Shown: piece by piece, positions 1 through 7,539 of the stretch
How positions within the stretch are numbered: position 1 is the first letter of the stretch
Layout: every line of letters starts with the position of its first letter
Assembly: GCA_038238555.1 (NCBI GenBank)
Contig: JBBRXP010000004.1
Coordinates: 14,850 to 78,849, forward strand
Source: JANNXQ01 sp038238555
GTDB taxonomy: Bacteria; Verrucomicrobiota; Verrucomicrobiia; Chthoniobacterales; Chthoniobacteraceae
Direction of reading: 5' to 3'
Length of the DNA stretch: 64,000 nt
Made by a program: the position numbers and the translations under genes
Notes under the pieces: model-generated
Databases searched by the model: none
What the model saw: the letters and a program-made list of their open reading frames with translations, nothing else
What the model was told of the DNA's origin: nothing

Positions 1-258
1 GAAGGCCGCGTCGTCTCGGGGAAAAATGGACGCACGGTCGCCGACGGTCCATTTGCCGAATCAAAGGAAGCCGTCGGAGGATATTTTCTGCTCACGGCGG
101 AGAGCCTTGACGAGGCCGTCGCCATCGCGCAGCAATGCCCCATGCTCGAATACGGAACCGTGGTCGAAGTGCGGCCCATCGCCGCGATCTGTCCGACCTT
201 TGAGAATGCGCGGCACCTCGAGCAAGCACTCGCGCTCGCCGATCATCGCGACCCATGA
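1..258 (+). CDS. YCII/DGPF-family protein, 5'-truncated by window edge
   Basis: The last 85 codons of a YCII-related (DGPF) protein; the start lies before the window. The family signature is visible as VADGPFAESKEAVGGYFLL, followed by the beta-strand/helix that ends in VVEVRPI. The fold is a small ferredoxin-like alpha/beta barrel. Members are usually encoded next to ECF sigma factors of group ECF42, and one such sigma gene lies 3.6 kb downstream with a second complete paralogue at 3450. The stop codon overlaps the next start as ATGA, so the two genes are probably translationally coupled. The biochemical function of the family is not established. Family assignment is firm; role unknown. Confidence 0.85.
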   Translation, partial: EGRVVSGKNGRTVADGPFAESKEAVGGYFLLTAESLDEAVAIAQQCPMLEYGTVVEVRPIAAICPTFENARHLEQALALADHRDP

Positions 259-824
259 AATCCGATCCCAACCCCACCCATCGTATGATCAAACTCATCC
301 TCATCTGCCTCGCCGCCATCGTCGTCGTACTCCTCATCGTCGTCGCACTTCAGCCGGCCGATTTCCGCATCACCCGGTCTGCGACCGTCTCCGCGCCACC
401 GGCCGTGGTGTTTGAGCAATTCAACGACTTCCACAAATGGGACGCGTGGTCCCCGTGGGCAAAGCTCGATCCCAATGCAAAGAACACCTTCGATGGGCCG
501 CCCACGGGTGTCGGCGCCGGCTTTGCCTGGACCGGTAACAACCAGGTGGGCGAAGGACGCATGACGATCACCGAGAGCCGGCCAAGCGAGCTCATCCTTA
601 TTAGACTCGAATTCGTGAAGCCCTTTTCCGCTACCAACATCACAGAGTTCACCTTCCGGCCCGTGGGTAATCAAACAGCGGTATCCTGGACCATGTCGGG
701 CAACAATCGTTTCATGGGAAAGGCGATGGGTCTGATCATGAATTGCGAGAAGATGCTCGGCGGCCAGTTTGAGAAAGGCTTTGCCAACTTGAAGGCGATC
801 GTCGAGCAGCCTGCCAATAGCTAA
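255..824 (+). CDS. SRPBCC-family protein with N-terminal membrane anchor
   Basis: A 189-residue protein of the SRPBCC (START/Bet v 1, polyketide-cyclase-like) superfamily. Residues about 11-31 form one strongly hydrophobic segment (IKLILICLAAIVVVLLIVV), probably a membrane anchor. The ligand-binding helix-grip domain follows, with the typical segments ATVSAPPAVVFEQFNDFHK and WSPWAKLDP near its start and a long C-terminal helix ending FEKGFANLKAIVE. The ATG at 255 overlaps the upstream stop; a second in-frame ATG at 285 would start just before the hydrophobic segment and is also plausible. Small SRPBCC proteins commonly accompany YCII and VOC genes around ECF sigma factors. The ligand cannot be predicted. 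Confidence 0.85.
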   Translation: MKSDPNPTHRMIKLILICLAAIVVVLLIVVALQPADFRITRSATVSAPPAVVFEQFNDFHKWDAWSPWAKLDPNAKNTFDGPPTGVGAGFAWTGNNQVGEGRMTITESRPSELILIRLEFVKPFSATNITEFTFRPVGNQTAVSWTMSGNNRFMGKAMGLIMNCEKMLGGQFEKGFANLKAIVEQPANS

Positions 825-887
825 GTTCCCATCCATATAATCTACTAACCAACCAACACACTGAACCGAACCTAACTCCACAATGCC

Positions 888-1319
888 ATGTCTAAATCAA
901 CCACATTAGTTCAACCTTATCTCTTCTTCGGCGGCCGCTGCGAGGAAGCGCTCGCATTCTATCGCACCGCCATCGGCGCCGAAACCGAGAGGCTCATGCG
1001 ATACAAGGATGCCCCCGAACAGCCGCCGGCAGGGATGCTCGCCGAGGGCTACGACAACAAGGTCATGCACGCCAGCTTTCGCGTCGGCGCGACCACACTC
1101 ATGGCTTCGGATGGATGCGGCAATCCCGAGGATGCCAAGTTCAACGGCTTCTCGCTCTCAATCTCCGTGCGGACCGAGGCCGAGGCCGATCGCATTTTCG
1201 CCGCCCTCGCGGAAGGCGGCAGCGTAACGATGCCACTCGGCAAGACTTTTTGGGCGTCGAAGTTTGGCATGCTCACCGACCGCTTCGGCCTTGGCTGGAT
1301 GATCAACCTCGAACCTTGA
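888..1319 (+). CDS. VOC-family PhnB-like protein
   Basis: A 143-residue protein of the vicinal-oxygen-chelate (glyoxalase/bleomycin-resistance) superfamily, PhnB-like subgroup. The N-terminus (PYLFFGGRCEEALAFYRTAIG) is diagnostic, and two beta-alpha-beta-beta-beta modules are visible. The second contains FNGFSLSISVRTEAEADRIF and ends in FGLGWMINLEP, the usual closing strand. The length is normal for the family. It lies 63 nt after the SRPBCC gene and 4 nt before the next gene, so all belong to one transcription unit. PhnB-like proteins of this kind are regularly found with YCII and SRPBCC genes near ECF sigma factors. Substrate unknown. Confidence 0.9.
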   Translation: MSKSTTLVQPYLFFGGRCEEALAFYRTAIGAETERLMRYKDAPEQPPAGMLAEGYDNKVMHASFRVGATTLMASDGCGNPEDAKFNGFSLSISVRTEAEADRIFAALAEGGSVTMPLGKTFWASKFGMLTDRFGLGWMINLEP

Positions 1320-1323
1320 AGCT

Positions 1324-2484
1324 ATGAGCAACGTGCGCGTCTTAGTGGGCACCAAGAAAGGTGCGTTTATCTTAACCGCCGATGGCAAGCGGGATAACTG
1401 GGAAGTGAGCGGCCCGCACTTTGCAGGCTGGGAGATGTATCACCTGAAAGGTTCGGCCGCGGAGCCAAACCGCATCTATGCCTCGCAGACTAGCAGTTGG
1501 TTTGGGCAAGTGATCCAGCGCTCGGATGACGGGGGCAAGACCTGGAACACCGCCGATGGCGCGCCAGTTCCCGGAGGTGTCGAGCCATCCACAGGCCGGA
1601 GTAATCGCTTCCTTTACGAGGGCGAAGCCGGCACGCACAAGTGGTACGACGGCACGCAGCATCCGTGGGAGTTCAAGCGCGTGTGGCACCTCGAGCCGTC
1701 GCTCACCGATCCTGACACCGTCTATGCCGGCGTGGAAGACGCGGCGCTTTTCAAGACCACCGACGGCGGAAAGTCATGGCACGAATTGCCCGGCCTGCGC
1801 GCCGCGAAAGGAGTGCTCTGGCAACCGGGCGCGGGAGGCATGTGTCTGCACACGATCCTGCTCGATCCGCGCGATGCAAAGCGCATTTTCATCGCCATCT
1901 CCGCGGCAGGCGCCTTTCGCACGGATGACGGAGGCGCAACCTGGAAGCCGATCAATCGCGGACTCAAGTCACCTTACGAGTTACCCGATCCCGATGCGGA
2001 GGTCGGCCACTGCGTGCATCGCATCGCCTTTCACCCATCGCGCCCGGATACCCTCTTCATGCAAAAGCATTGGGACGTCATGCGGAGCGACAACGCCGGC
2101 GATGACTGGCACGAAGTAAGTGGCAACTTACCCTCCGACTTCGGCTTCCCCATCGACGTGCATGCGCACGAGCCGGAGACCATCTATGTGGTGCCCGTCA
2201 AGAGCGACTCCGAGCATTTTCCGCCGGAGGGAAAGCTGCGCGTCTATCGCAGTAAGTCGGGTGGTAACGAATGGGAGGCGCTGACCAAGGGTCTGCCGCA
2301 AGAAAATTGTTTCGTGAATGTGCTGCGCGATGCCATGGCCGTAGATGCTCTCGACGCGTGCGGCATCTACTTCGGCACCACCGGCGGCCAGGTCTATTGC
2401 TCCGCCGACAGCGGCGACTCATGGAAAGCCATCGTCCACGACCTGCCCGCCGTGTATTCGGTCGAAGTCCAAACGCTGCCATGA
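1324..2484 (+). CDS. BNR/WD40-like beta-propeller protein (sialidase-like repeat)
   Basis: A 386-residue beta-propeller with BNR/VPS10-type Asp-box repeats: SDDGGKTW near residue 64, TTDGGKSWHEL near 147, TDDGGATWKPI near 200, SDNAGDDWHEV near 256, and a final SADSGDSWKAI near 367. It begins VRVLVGTKKGAFILTADGKR and has no signal peptide, so it is probably cytoplasmic. The fold resembles sialidase-type hydrolases, but the sialidase catalytic residues cannot be identified, and a scaffold or binding role is as likely. Its TGA overlaps the ATG of a MoaD/ThiS-like gene (ATGA), which suggests the two products are made together. Confidence 0.85.
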   Translation: MSNVRVLVGTKKGAFILTADGKRDNWEVSGPHFAGWEMYHLKGSAAEPNRIYASQTSSWFGQVIQRSDDGGKTWNTADGAPVPGGVEPSTGRSNRFLYEGEAGTHKWYDGTQHPWEFKRVWHLEPSLTDPDTVYAGVEDAALFKTTDGGKSWHELPGLRAAKGVLWQPGAGGMCLHTILLDPRDAKRIFIAISAAGAFRTDDGGATWKPINRGLKSPYELPDPDAEVGHCVHRIAFHPSRPDTLFMQKHWDVMRSDNAGDDWHEVSGNLPSDFGFPIDVHAHEPETIYVVPVKSDSEHFPPEGKLRVYRSKSGGNEWEALTKGLPQENCFVNVLRDAMAVDALDACGIYFGTTGGQVYCSADSGDSWKAIVHDLPAVYSVEVQTLP

Positions 2485-2777
2485 TCCGAGTGGTGCTCCC
2501 CTATCACCTCCGCAACCTGGCGCGCGTCGGCGATGAGGTGCAGCTGGAGGTCGGAAACCCTCTCACTCTCGGCGCAGTGCTCGATGCACTGGAAGCCAGT
2601 TATCCCGTTCTGCGCGGAACCATCCGCGACCATACTACCCTGCAGCGGCGCGCTTTCCTCCGCTTTTTTGCCTGCAAAGAAGACCTTTCCCACGAGCCAC
2701 CCGATACTCCGCTGCCCGATGCCATCGCCACCGGCGCCGAGCCATTGCTAATCGTCGGAGCCATGGCGGGCGGCTGA
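2481..2777 (+). CDS. MoaD/ThiS-family ubiquitin-like protein
   Basis: A 98-residue beta-grasp protein. It starts at the ATG that overlaps the upstream stop and ends in LIVGAMAGG, the Gly-Gly tail that E1-like enzymes adenylate and thiocarboxylate in MoaD and ThiS. The N-terminal strand (IRVVLPYHLRNLA) and the helix LGAVLDALEASYPVLRG fit the family. No moaE, moeB, thiF or other molybdopterin/thiamine gene is present nearby. The only partner is the upstream beta-propeller protein. It may be a sulfur carrier for an unlinked pathway or a protein modifier. The family call is firm; the pathway is open. Confidence 0.88.
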   Translation: MIRVVLPYHLRNLARVGDEVQLEVGNPLTLGAVLDALEASYPVLRGTIRDHTTLQRRAFLRFFACKEDLSHEPPDTPLPDAIATGAEPLLIVGAMAGG

Positions 2778-2791
2778 CCCTAACTTATCCC

Positions 2792-3253
2792 ATGCTAGAC
2801 ACACCACAGATAACCCGGACCACCGCTCAACTGACTGCCATCATCCACCTCACTATTCCGCGGGATGAGATTCGGAACGTCATGGGTCCGGGCCTCAATG
2901 AACTGATGGCCGCCCTCGCCGCCCAAGGCACCGCGCCCGCTGGACCATGGTTCACGCACCATCTGAGGAGACCCTCGGAGACCTTTGATTTCGAGATCAG
3001 CGTGCCCGTCGCCGTACCCGTCGCCGCCGCGGGCCGCGTGAAGCCGAGCGCATGGCCGGACATGAAGGTCGCGCGGACAATTTACCACGGGCCTTACGAG
3101 GGCCTCGCCGGCGCCTGGGGCGAATTCATCGACTGGATCGAGGCCAACGGGCACACGGCGACGCCAGACCTTTACGAGTGCTACGTGACGGGACCGGAGT
3201 CGACCCCCGACCCCGCCACCTGGCGCACGGAGCTCAACCAGCCACTGACCTAA
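2792..3253 (+). CDS. GyrI-like/AraC effector-binding-domain protein
   Basis: A 153-residue stand-alone effector-binding domain of the GyrI-like (SOUL-related) superfamily. Visible elements are the first strand TAQLTAIIHLTIPRDEI, the helix MGPGLNELMAALAAQG, the strand FDFEISVPVAVPV, and the diagnostic segment YHGPYEGLAGAWGEFIDWIE. The C-terminus reads LYECYVTGPESTPDPATWRT, which is typical. There is no DNA-binding domain, so it probably binds a small molecule without acting as a transcription factor itself. It lies 14 nt after the MoaD-like gene in the same direction. Such proteins are common neighbours of YCII, SRPBCC and VOC genes. Confidence 0.88.
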   Translation: MLDTPQITRTTAQLTAIIHLTIPRDEIRNVMGPGLNELMAALAAQGTAPAGPWFTHHLRRPSETFDFEISVPVAVPVAAAGRVKPSAWPDMKVARTIYHGPYEGLAGAWGEFIDWIEANGHTATPDLYECYVTGPESTPDPATWRTELNQPLT

Positions 3254-3292
3254 CGAAGGCGTGGAGCGCGGAGTCTTCTCAAGCTCCTTTTT

Positions 3293-3318
3293 TTCCGTGT
3301 GTTCCGTGTATTCCGTGG
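3293..3318. repeat. Short tandem repeat of TTCCGTG(T/G) units
   Basis: Three imperfect copies of an 8-9-nt unit (ttccgtgt, gttccgtgta, ttccgtgg) lie in the gap between the GyrI-like gene and the second YCII gene. A similar CTCCGTG/GCGTCCTCCGTG repeat occurs at 9546-9573. Nothing else was recognised in this intergenic stretch. Confidence 0.6.
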
Positions 3319-3449
3319 ACTCCCATTCCCGCTTCAAAGCTAATGGGCAATCTGTTGGACGCACCACACCAGGGGTCCGGAAAAACAGACCTTTCGTCCG
3401 CCGGTGAAAGCAGCCAACTTCCAAGACGATCACCTTCACCGCTACTGCC

Positions 3450-3866
3450 ATGAACGACCCGATAGCCACGCCCGAGAAACCCGAATTCCTCCTCCTCTTC
3501 CGCAATACTCAGCTCGAGAAGCGTCTCTCGACCGAGGAGATCCAGGAGGCGATGCGGCGGCTCAATGAGTGGCTCGGACGCTGGTCGGAGCGGGGACAGA
3601 TGAAGGCGGGGCAGCCGCTCGGGGATGAAGGCAAGGTGATCTCTGGGACGAGGCAGCGCGCGGTGGCGGATGGGCCGTTTGCGGAGGCAAAGGAAGCGGT
3701 GGGCGGTTACGTGCTGGTGGAGGCGGCGGATTTCGAGGAGGCGATGAAGATCGCCGGCGAGTGGCCGCTGCTGGATTACGACGCGACGGTGGAGGTGCGG
3801 CCGGTGCTCAAGCAGTGCGCGACCATGGAGCGGCTGGGCATGCAACTCACGCCGCTCGGTGCTTGA
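3450..3866 (+). CDS. YCII/DGPF-family protein
   Basis: A complete 138-residue YCII-related protein. The family signature VADGPFAEAKEAVGGYVLVE is present at about residues 70-89, followed by DFEEAMKIAGEWPLL and DATVEVRPVL. It is a paralogue of the truncated gene at the left edge of the window. The gene overlaps the downstream sigma factor by 8 nt if that gene starts at the GTG at 3859. This arrangement (DGPF protein immediately before an ECF42 sigma factor) is the conserved context of ECF42 sigma factors. It may act with the sigma factor, but no direct mechanism is visible here. Confidence 0.92.
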   Translation: MNDPIATPEKPEFLLLFRNTQLEKRLSTEEIQEAMRRLNEWLGRWSERGQMKAGQPLGDEGKVISGTRQRAVADGPFAEAKEAVGGYVLVEAADFEEAMKIAGEWPLLDYDATVEVRPVLKQCATMERLGMQLTPLGA

Positions 3867-5136
3867 GGCCGTGAGCGCGCCGAGCGCGGAGGTATCGCGC
3901 ATCACGGAGCGGCTCTTCCGCGAGGAAGCGGGGCGGCTGGTGGCGACCTTGACGCGGCACTTTGGCGTCGAGCACCTGCAGCTCGCGGAGGATGTGGTGC
4001 AGGAGGCCCTCGCGCGCGCGCTGCGCGTCTGGCCGTTTTACGGCGTGCCGCAAAATCCGGCGGCGTGGCTCACGCAGACGGCGAAGAATCTCGCGCTCGA
4101 TGTCATCCGCCGGGGGAAATCTTTTCACGAAAAGGAAGCAGCGATCGTCGCATCGCTAGAGCACAGCGAGACCGACGCGGGCTTTGAGGAAGGCGAAATC
4201 CGCGACGACCGGCTGCGGCTGCTCTTTGTGTGCTGCCATCCGCACCTCGCGCAGGAGGCGCAGGTGGCGCTCGCGCTTAAGACGCTGTGCGGCTTTAGCA
4301 CGGTGGAGATCGGCAAGGCGTTTCTCACCACCGAGGCATCGATCGCCAAGCGGCTCACGCGCGCCAAGCAGCGGCTGCGCGACGACGGGATCGCGTTTGA
4401 GATTCCCAGCGGCGCGCAATTGTCGGCGCGGCTGGAGGCCGTGTTGCAAACGCTCTACCTGCTCTTCAACGAAGGCTACAAGGCGTCCGGCGGCGAGCGG
4501 CTCGTGCGCGAGGAACTGTGCTCCGAGGCGATCCGCCTGATGACGTTGCTCGTCGAGCATCCGGCGGGCAATGAGCCGCCCGTGCATGCGCTGCTGGCGC
4601 TCATGCTCTTCAACGCGGCGCGGCTCGAGACTCGCGTGGATGCGGAGGGCCATCTGCTCCGCCTTGAGGAACAGGATCGCACGAAGTGGAACGATGAGAC
4701 GATCGGCCGCGGGATGCAGCATCTGAGCCGATCGGCGGCCGGCGACGCACTGAGCGAATATCACCTGCAAGCCGGCATCGCGGCCTGCCACTGCGCGGCG
4801 CGCGATTACGCCTCGACGGATTGGCCGCAGATCCTCGCGCTCTACGACCGGCTCGTGGAAATCGATGACTCGCCGGTCGTCGCGCTCAACCGCGCCATCG
4901 CCGTGGCCCACATGCATGGCCCCGCCGCGGGCATCGCCGCCGTCGAAGCGATCCGCGACCGCGGCAAGTTGGAGTCCTATTACCTGCGCTACGCCGTGCT
5001 CGGGGAATTCGAAGCGCGGATTGGCCGGCTTACGGCGGCGGCGGATCTTTTCGAGCGTGCCCTGAAACTTGCCGACACCAAGTCGGAGCGTGCCTTCCTC
5101 TCGAAACGGCTGCACGACTGCCGCGCCGGGGAATGA
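3859..5136 (+). CDS. ECF42-type RNA polymerase sigma factor with C-terminal helical extension
   Basis: A 425-residue sigma-70-family factor. Region 2 lies at about residues 17-88 (LFREEAGRLVATLTRHFG through AEDVVQEALARALRVWP to NLALDVIRR). Region 4 at about 115-175 carries the helix-turn-helix FSTVEIGKAFLTTEASIAKR. A helical, TPR-like extension of about 240 residues follows (LEAVLQTLYLLFNEGYKAS onward). This long C-terminal domain and the adjacent DGPF gene identify group ECF42, which has no classical anti-sigma factor; the C-terminal domain is thought to control activity. No anti-sigma gene is visible here. The GTG at 3859 is used as start; a GTG at 3871 is an alternative. Confidence 0.92.
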   Translation: MLEAVSAPSAEVSRITERLFREEAGRLVATLTRHFGVEHLQLAEDVVQEALARALRVWPFYGVPQNPAAWLTQTAKNLALDVIRRGKSFHEKEAAIVASLEHSETDAGFEEGEIRDDRLRLLFVCCHPHLAQEAQVALALKTLCGFSTVEIGKAFLTTEASIAKRLTRAKQRLRDDGIAFEIPSGAQLSARLEAVLQTLYLLFNEGYKASGGERLVREELCSEAIRLMTLLVEHPAGNEPPVHALLALMLFNAARLETRVDAEGHLLRLEEQDRTKWNDETIGRGMQHLSRSAAGDALSEYHLQAGIAACHCAARDYASTDWPQILALYDRLVEIDDSPVVALNRAIAVAHMHGPAAGIAAVEAIRDRGKLESYYLRYAVLGEFEARIGRLTAAADLFERALKLADTKSERAFLSKRLHDCRAGE

Positions 5137-5187
5137 GTTGCAAAAAAATTGAGGGCGGTCTCACCCGGACGCGGAGGTTTGTTGCGC

Positions 5188-6543
5188 TTACCACTTCGCG
5201 AGCTGGCTGGGGAAGCGGCAGCGCTCGCAATCGCTCGCGTCGCGCATGCAGAAGTCTTCGTAGATTTGCAGCAGGCCCTGTTGCTGCGCGGCGGTCTTGA
5301 GCATCGCGCGGCGCAACGGGCTGTCGCCAAAGAGGCGCTGGGCGGCGGTCTCCACGCGGCGGTTGCCAAGCACGGCGGGCACATTTTTGCAGCCGATCCA
5401 GCGCTGGGGATCGGCGGCGATGGCGAGCGGAAAGAAGACGTTGAGGAGCATCTCGGTCACACGCGATTCGCCGACCAAGGCCATGCGGCTCGCGGAAGGT
5501 TTGGAGGAGACGGTGTAATGCGCATCCCAGTATTCGTCGCTGAGCTTCGCGAAAAATTCGTGGATCGCCTCGGGTTCGCAGGCATCGCTGAGCGCGCGGA
5601 CTTTAGGAAAATGCCGCACGATCTGCGCGAGCGCGGCGAGCCTGCGCTGCGGATGATTGGCTGGACGCTGCCCGCCGAGCCGCCACAGGCCTGGCGCGAG
5701 CGCGAGCCGCTCGAATTCCGCGCGCCGCTGCCACCACGCTTCCCACAGCCCGCGGAGATACGAGCGCGTGGATGAATCAAACGCGGCGAGATCCGTGGCG
5801 CCGAGAAATCCGGCGACGCCGAAGAGCAGCGCATCCGCGTCGCCTTTGCGCAGCAGTCGCAACGGCAGGCGTTGCGCGAGCAGGGTGAAGGGGAGCTTGT
5901 TATTTTTGTAGCCGAGCGTGACGGCGAGCGCCTGGTAGAGCGCTTCGTCCGCGCCGTGCAGTTCGCCGAGCCGCGCGAGCGCGGCAGCTTTCCGCTTGAG
6001 TCGAAACTGCGCGGCTCCGAGCAGCACCTCGCGCACTTTCTCCTCCGGCAGCTCGCGCAGCGGGGCAGTGCAGCGGCCGGGCTTGGCTTCGGGCTGCGGG
6101 TTGGCGGGCTCTTCGCCGAGCCGCGCCACATCGAGCAGCACTTGCGGCACGAGGCGGTGGCGGGAAGTGCGAGTGAAGAATTCCGCCTCGCTGCGCTGCG
6201 TGAAGACGTGCAGCACCACGCCATCGTAGTTCGGATTCTCGGCGTGGCCGTGTCGCTCCCAATCGCGCGCATCGGGATCGAGTTCGATGCACCCGCGCAC
6301 GGGCTCGCCGTCATTCGTCGCGATGGCCGCCTCCGCGAAGTCCGGCCCGGCCTCGCGATTCCATACACCGAATTGCACGATGCGCAGCGAGTCGCCCGCC
6401 GTCGTCGTGAAGTCGCGCCCGAAATCACCCGCGAACCAATGCGCCTGCAACTCGTGTTCGGAAAAATGCCGCGGCACGCGCAGCAGCGGCTCTTCACGAA
6501 ATGCGGAGTCGCACAGTGCGGAATATCGGTGCGCCAGTGTCAT
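5188..6543 (-). CDS. DUF2851 family protein
   Basis: A 451-residue DUF2851 protein. The family pattern is clear at the N-terminus: LQAHWFAGDFGRDF, then VQFGVWNREAGPDF, then CIELDPDARDWERHGH and NPNYDGVVLHVF. The C-terminus ends with Cys-rich RDASDCERCRFPSQLAKW. The early part resembles a nuclease-like core (E-x-D-x(n)-H spacing), but catalysis has not been shown for the family. The ATG at 6543 overlaps the permease stop as ATGA, so it is the last gene of the minus-strand transporter operon. A longer upstream reading frame exists but would run into the permease. Its link to transport is unexplained. Confidence 0.88.
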   Translation of the reverse strand: MTLAHRYSALCDSAFREEPLLRVPRHFSEHELQAHWFAGDFGRDFTTTAGDSLRIVQFGVWNREAGPDFAEAAIATNDGEPVRGCIELDPDARDWERHGHAENPNYDGVVLHVFTQRSEAEFFTRTSRHRLVPQVLLDVARLGEEPANPQPEAKPGRCTAPLRELPEEKVREVLLGAAQFRLKRKAAALARLGELHGADEALYQALAVTLGYKNNKLPFTLLAQRLPLRLLRKGDADALLFGVAGFLGATDLAAFDSSTRSYLRGLWEAWWQRRAEFERLALAPGLWRLGGQRPANHPQRRLAALAQIVRHFPKVRALSDACEPEAIHEFFAKLSDEYWDAHYTVSSKPSASRMALVGESRVTEMLLNVFFPLAIAADPQRWIGCKNVPAVLGNRRVETAAQRLFGDSPLRRAMLKTAAQQQGLLQIYEDFCMRDASDCERCRFPSQLAKW

Positions 6544-7307
6544 GCTTTGAGCGTCCCCCAGCGCCGGTGCAGAAAGCGCTCCCACGGCGAGAAGAGTATC
6601 TTATCCGCCAGCAAACCGATGAGGATGATCACCAGCATGACGCCGATGACTTGATCCATCGCGTTGAGATCGCGCCCAAAGTGCAGGAGCTGGCCGAGGC
6701 CGAAGCCGCTGAGAATGCTGACGTAGATTTCCGCGGCCATGAGCGAGCGCCACGCAAAGGCCCAGCCTTGTTTCACGCCGCTCACGATGAAAGGTAGCGA
6801 CGCCGGCAGGATCACTTTGATCCAAGTGTGCAAGCCTCGCGAACCCATGGTGCGCGCGGCGCGGGCGAAGATCGGCGGCACATTGCGCACGCCATTGTCG
6901 GTGGCCAGCGCCACGCTCCACACGGTGCCCATCACCACGACGAAAAGCATGGCCGCCTCCGTCTGCCCGAGCCAGATGATCGCGAGCGGCACCCAGCACA
7001 CGCTCGGCAGCGCCTGAAGCCCGAGTCCCAGCACGCCGATGGTGTCGCTCGCCCACTGAAAGCGCGCGGTAAAGAGACCCAGCGGCACGCCGATGGCCAC
7101 GCCGATGAAGTAGCCCGCCAGCAGCCGCTTGGTGGTGGTCCACAGCGCCTCGAAAAGCGTGCGATCCTCCACCGCGGAACGCAGGTAAAGCCACACCTGT
7201 TCCGGCGGCGGCAGGATCATGGGCGACCATCTCTTTGTGAGCGCGAGGCCATGCCAGATGCCGACGAGGGCGGCGAAAAAAAGGAACGCGGTGAAAGCGC
7301 GCTTCAT
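6540..7307 (-). CDS. ABC transporter permease (SsuC/TauC-like)
   Basis: A 255-residue inner-membrane permease of the nitrate/sulfonate/taurine class (BPD_transp_1). The N-terminal segment AFTAFLFFAALVGIWHGLAL is the first of about six membrane helices. The cytoplasmic EAA loop is visible as AARTMGSRGLHTWIKVILP, followed by SLPFIVSGVKQGWAFAWRSL. The ATG at 7307 gives the usual SsuC length; an upstream in-frame extension reads through the 7330-7538 palindrome as Arg-rich low-quality peptide and is rejected. It couples to the ATPase and binding protein encoded upstream and to DUF2851 downstream. The substrate cannot be told apart among sulfonates, nitrate or similar oxyanions. Confidence 0.93.
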   Translation of the reverse strand: MKRAFTAFLFFAALVGIWHGLALTKRWSPMILPPPEQVWLYLRSAVEDRTLFEALWTTTKRLLAGYFIGVAIGVPLGLFTARFQWASDTIGVLGLGLQALPSVCWVPLAIIWLGQTEAAMLFVVVMGTVWSVALATDNGVRNVPPIFARAARTMGSRGLHTWIKVILPASLPFIVSGVKQGWAFAWRSLMAAEIYVSILSGFGLGQLLHFGRDLNAMDQVIGVMLVIILIGLLADKILFSPWERFLHRRWGTLKA

Positions 7308-7329
7308 AAACTGCGCGCGGGCGCGAGAA

Positions 7330-7538
7330 TCCGGGGAGCGCCCGCGTCCCGCGGGCTGGTCGCGGCGTCCTCGCCGCGACGAACTTTCCAAACCGCGCGG
7401 ATCGGCAAGAGCTCTGCACCTCGAAGACCCGCGAGCATGTCTTCGCGGCGCGGAGTTCTTGCCGAAGCGGACGCCCTGAGAAAGTTCGTCGCGGCGAGGA
7501 CGCCGCGACCAACACGCGGGACGCGTGTGCTCCCCGAT
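7330..7538. repeat. Nested imperfect palindrome (~200 bp) between ssuB-like and ssuC-like genes
   Basis: The outer arms are about 57 nt: 7331-7389 on the left (containing GGTCGCGGCGTCCTCGCCGC) pairs with 7481-7537 on the right. An inner pair of about 25 nt (7405-7430 with 7440-7465, GGCAAGAGCTC... against ...GAGTTCTTGCC) nests inside. The whole 233-bp gap between the two transporter genes is taken up by this structure, so it could fold into a long cruciform or RNA hairpin within the operon mRNA. No transposase is present. A shorter palindrome with the same core occurs at 61683-61769. Confidence 0.8.
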
Positions 7539-7539
7539 C

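Noticed and set aside
5149..6797. Long plus-strand open frames
   Set aside because: They are antisense to the DUF2851 and permease genes, Arg/Pro/Gly-rich, and match no family; the minus-strand frames have clear motifs.
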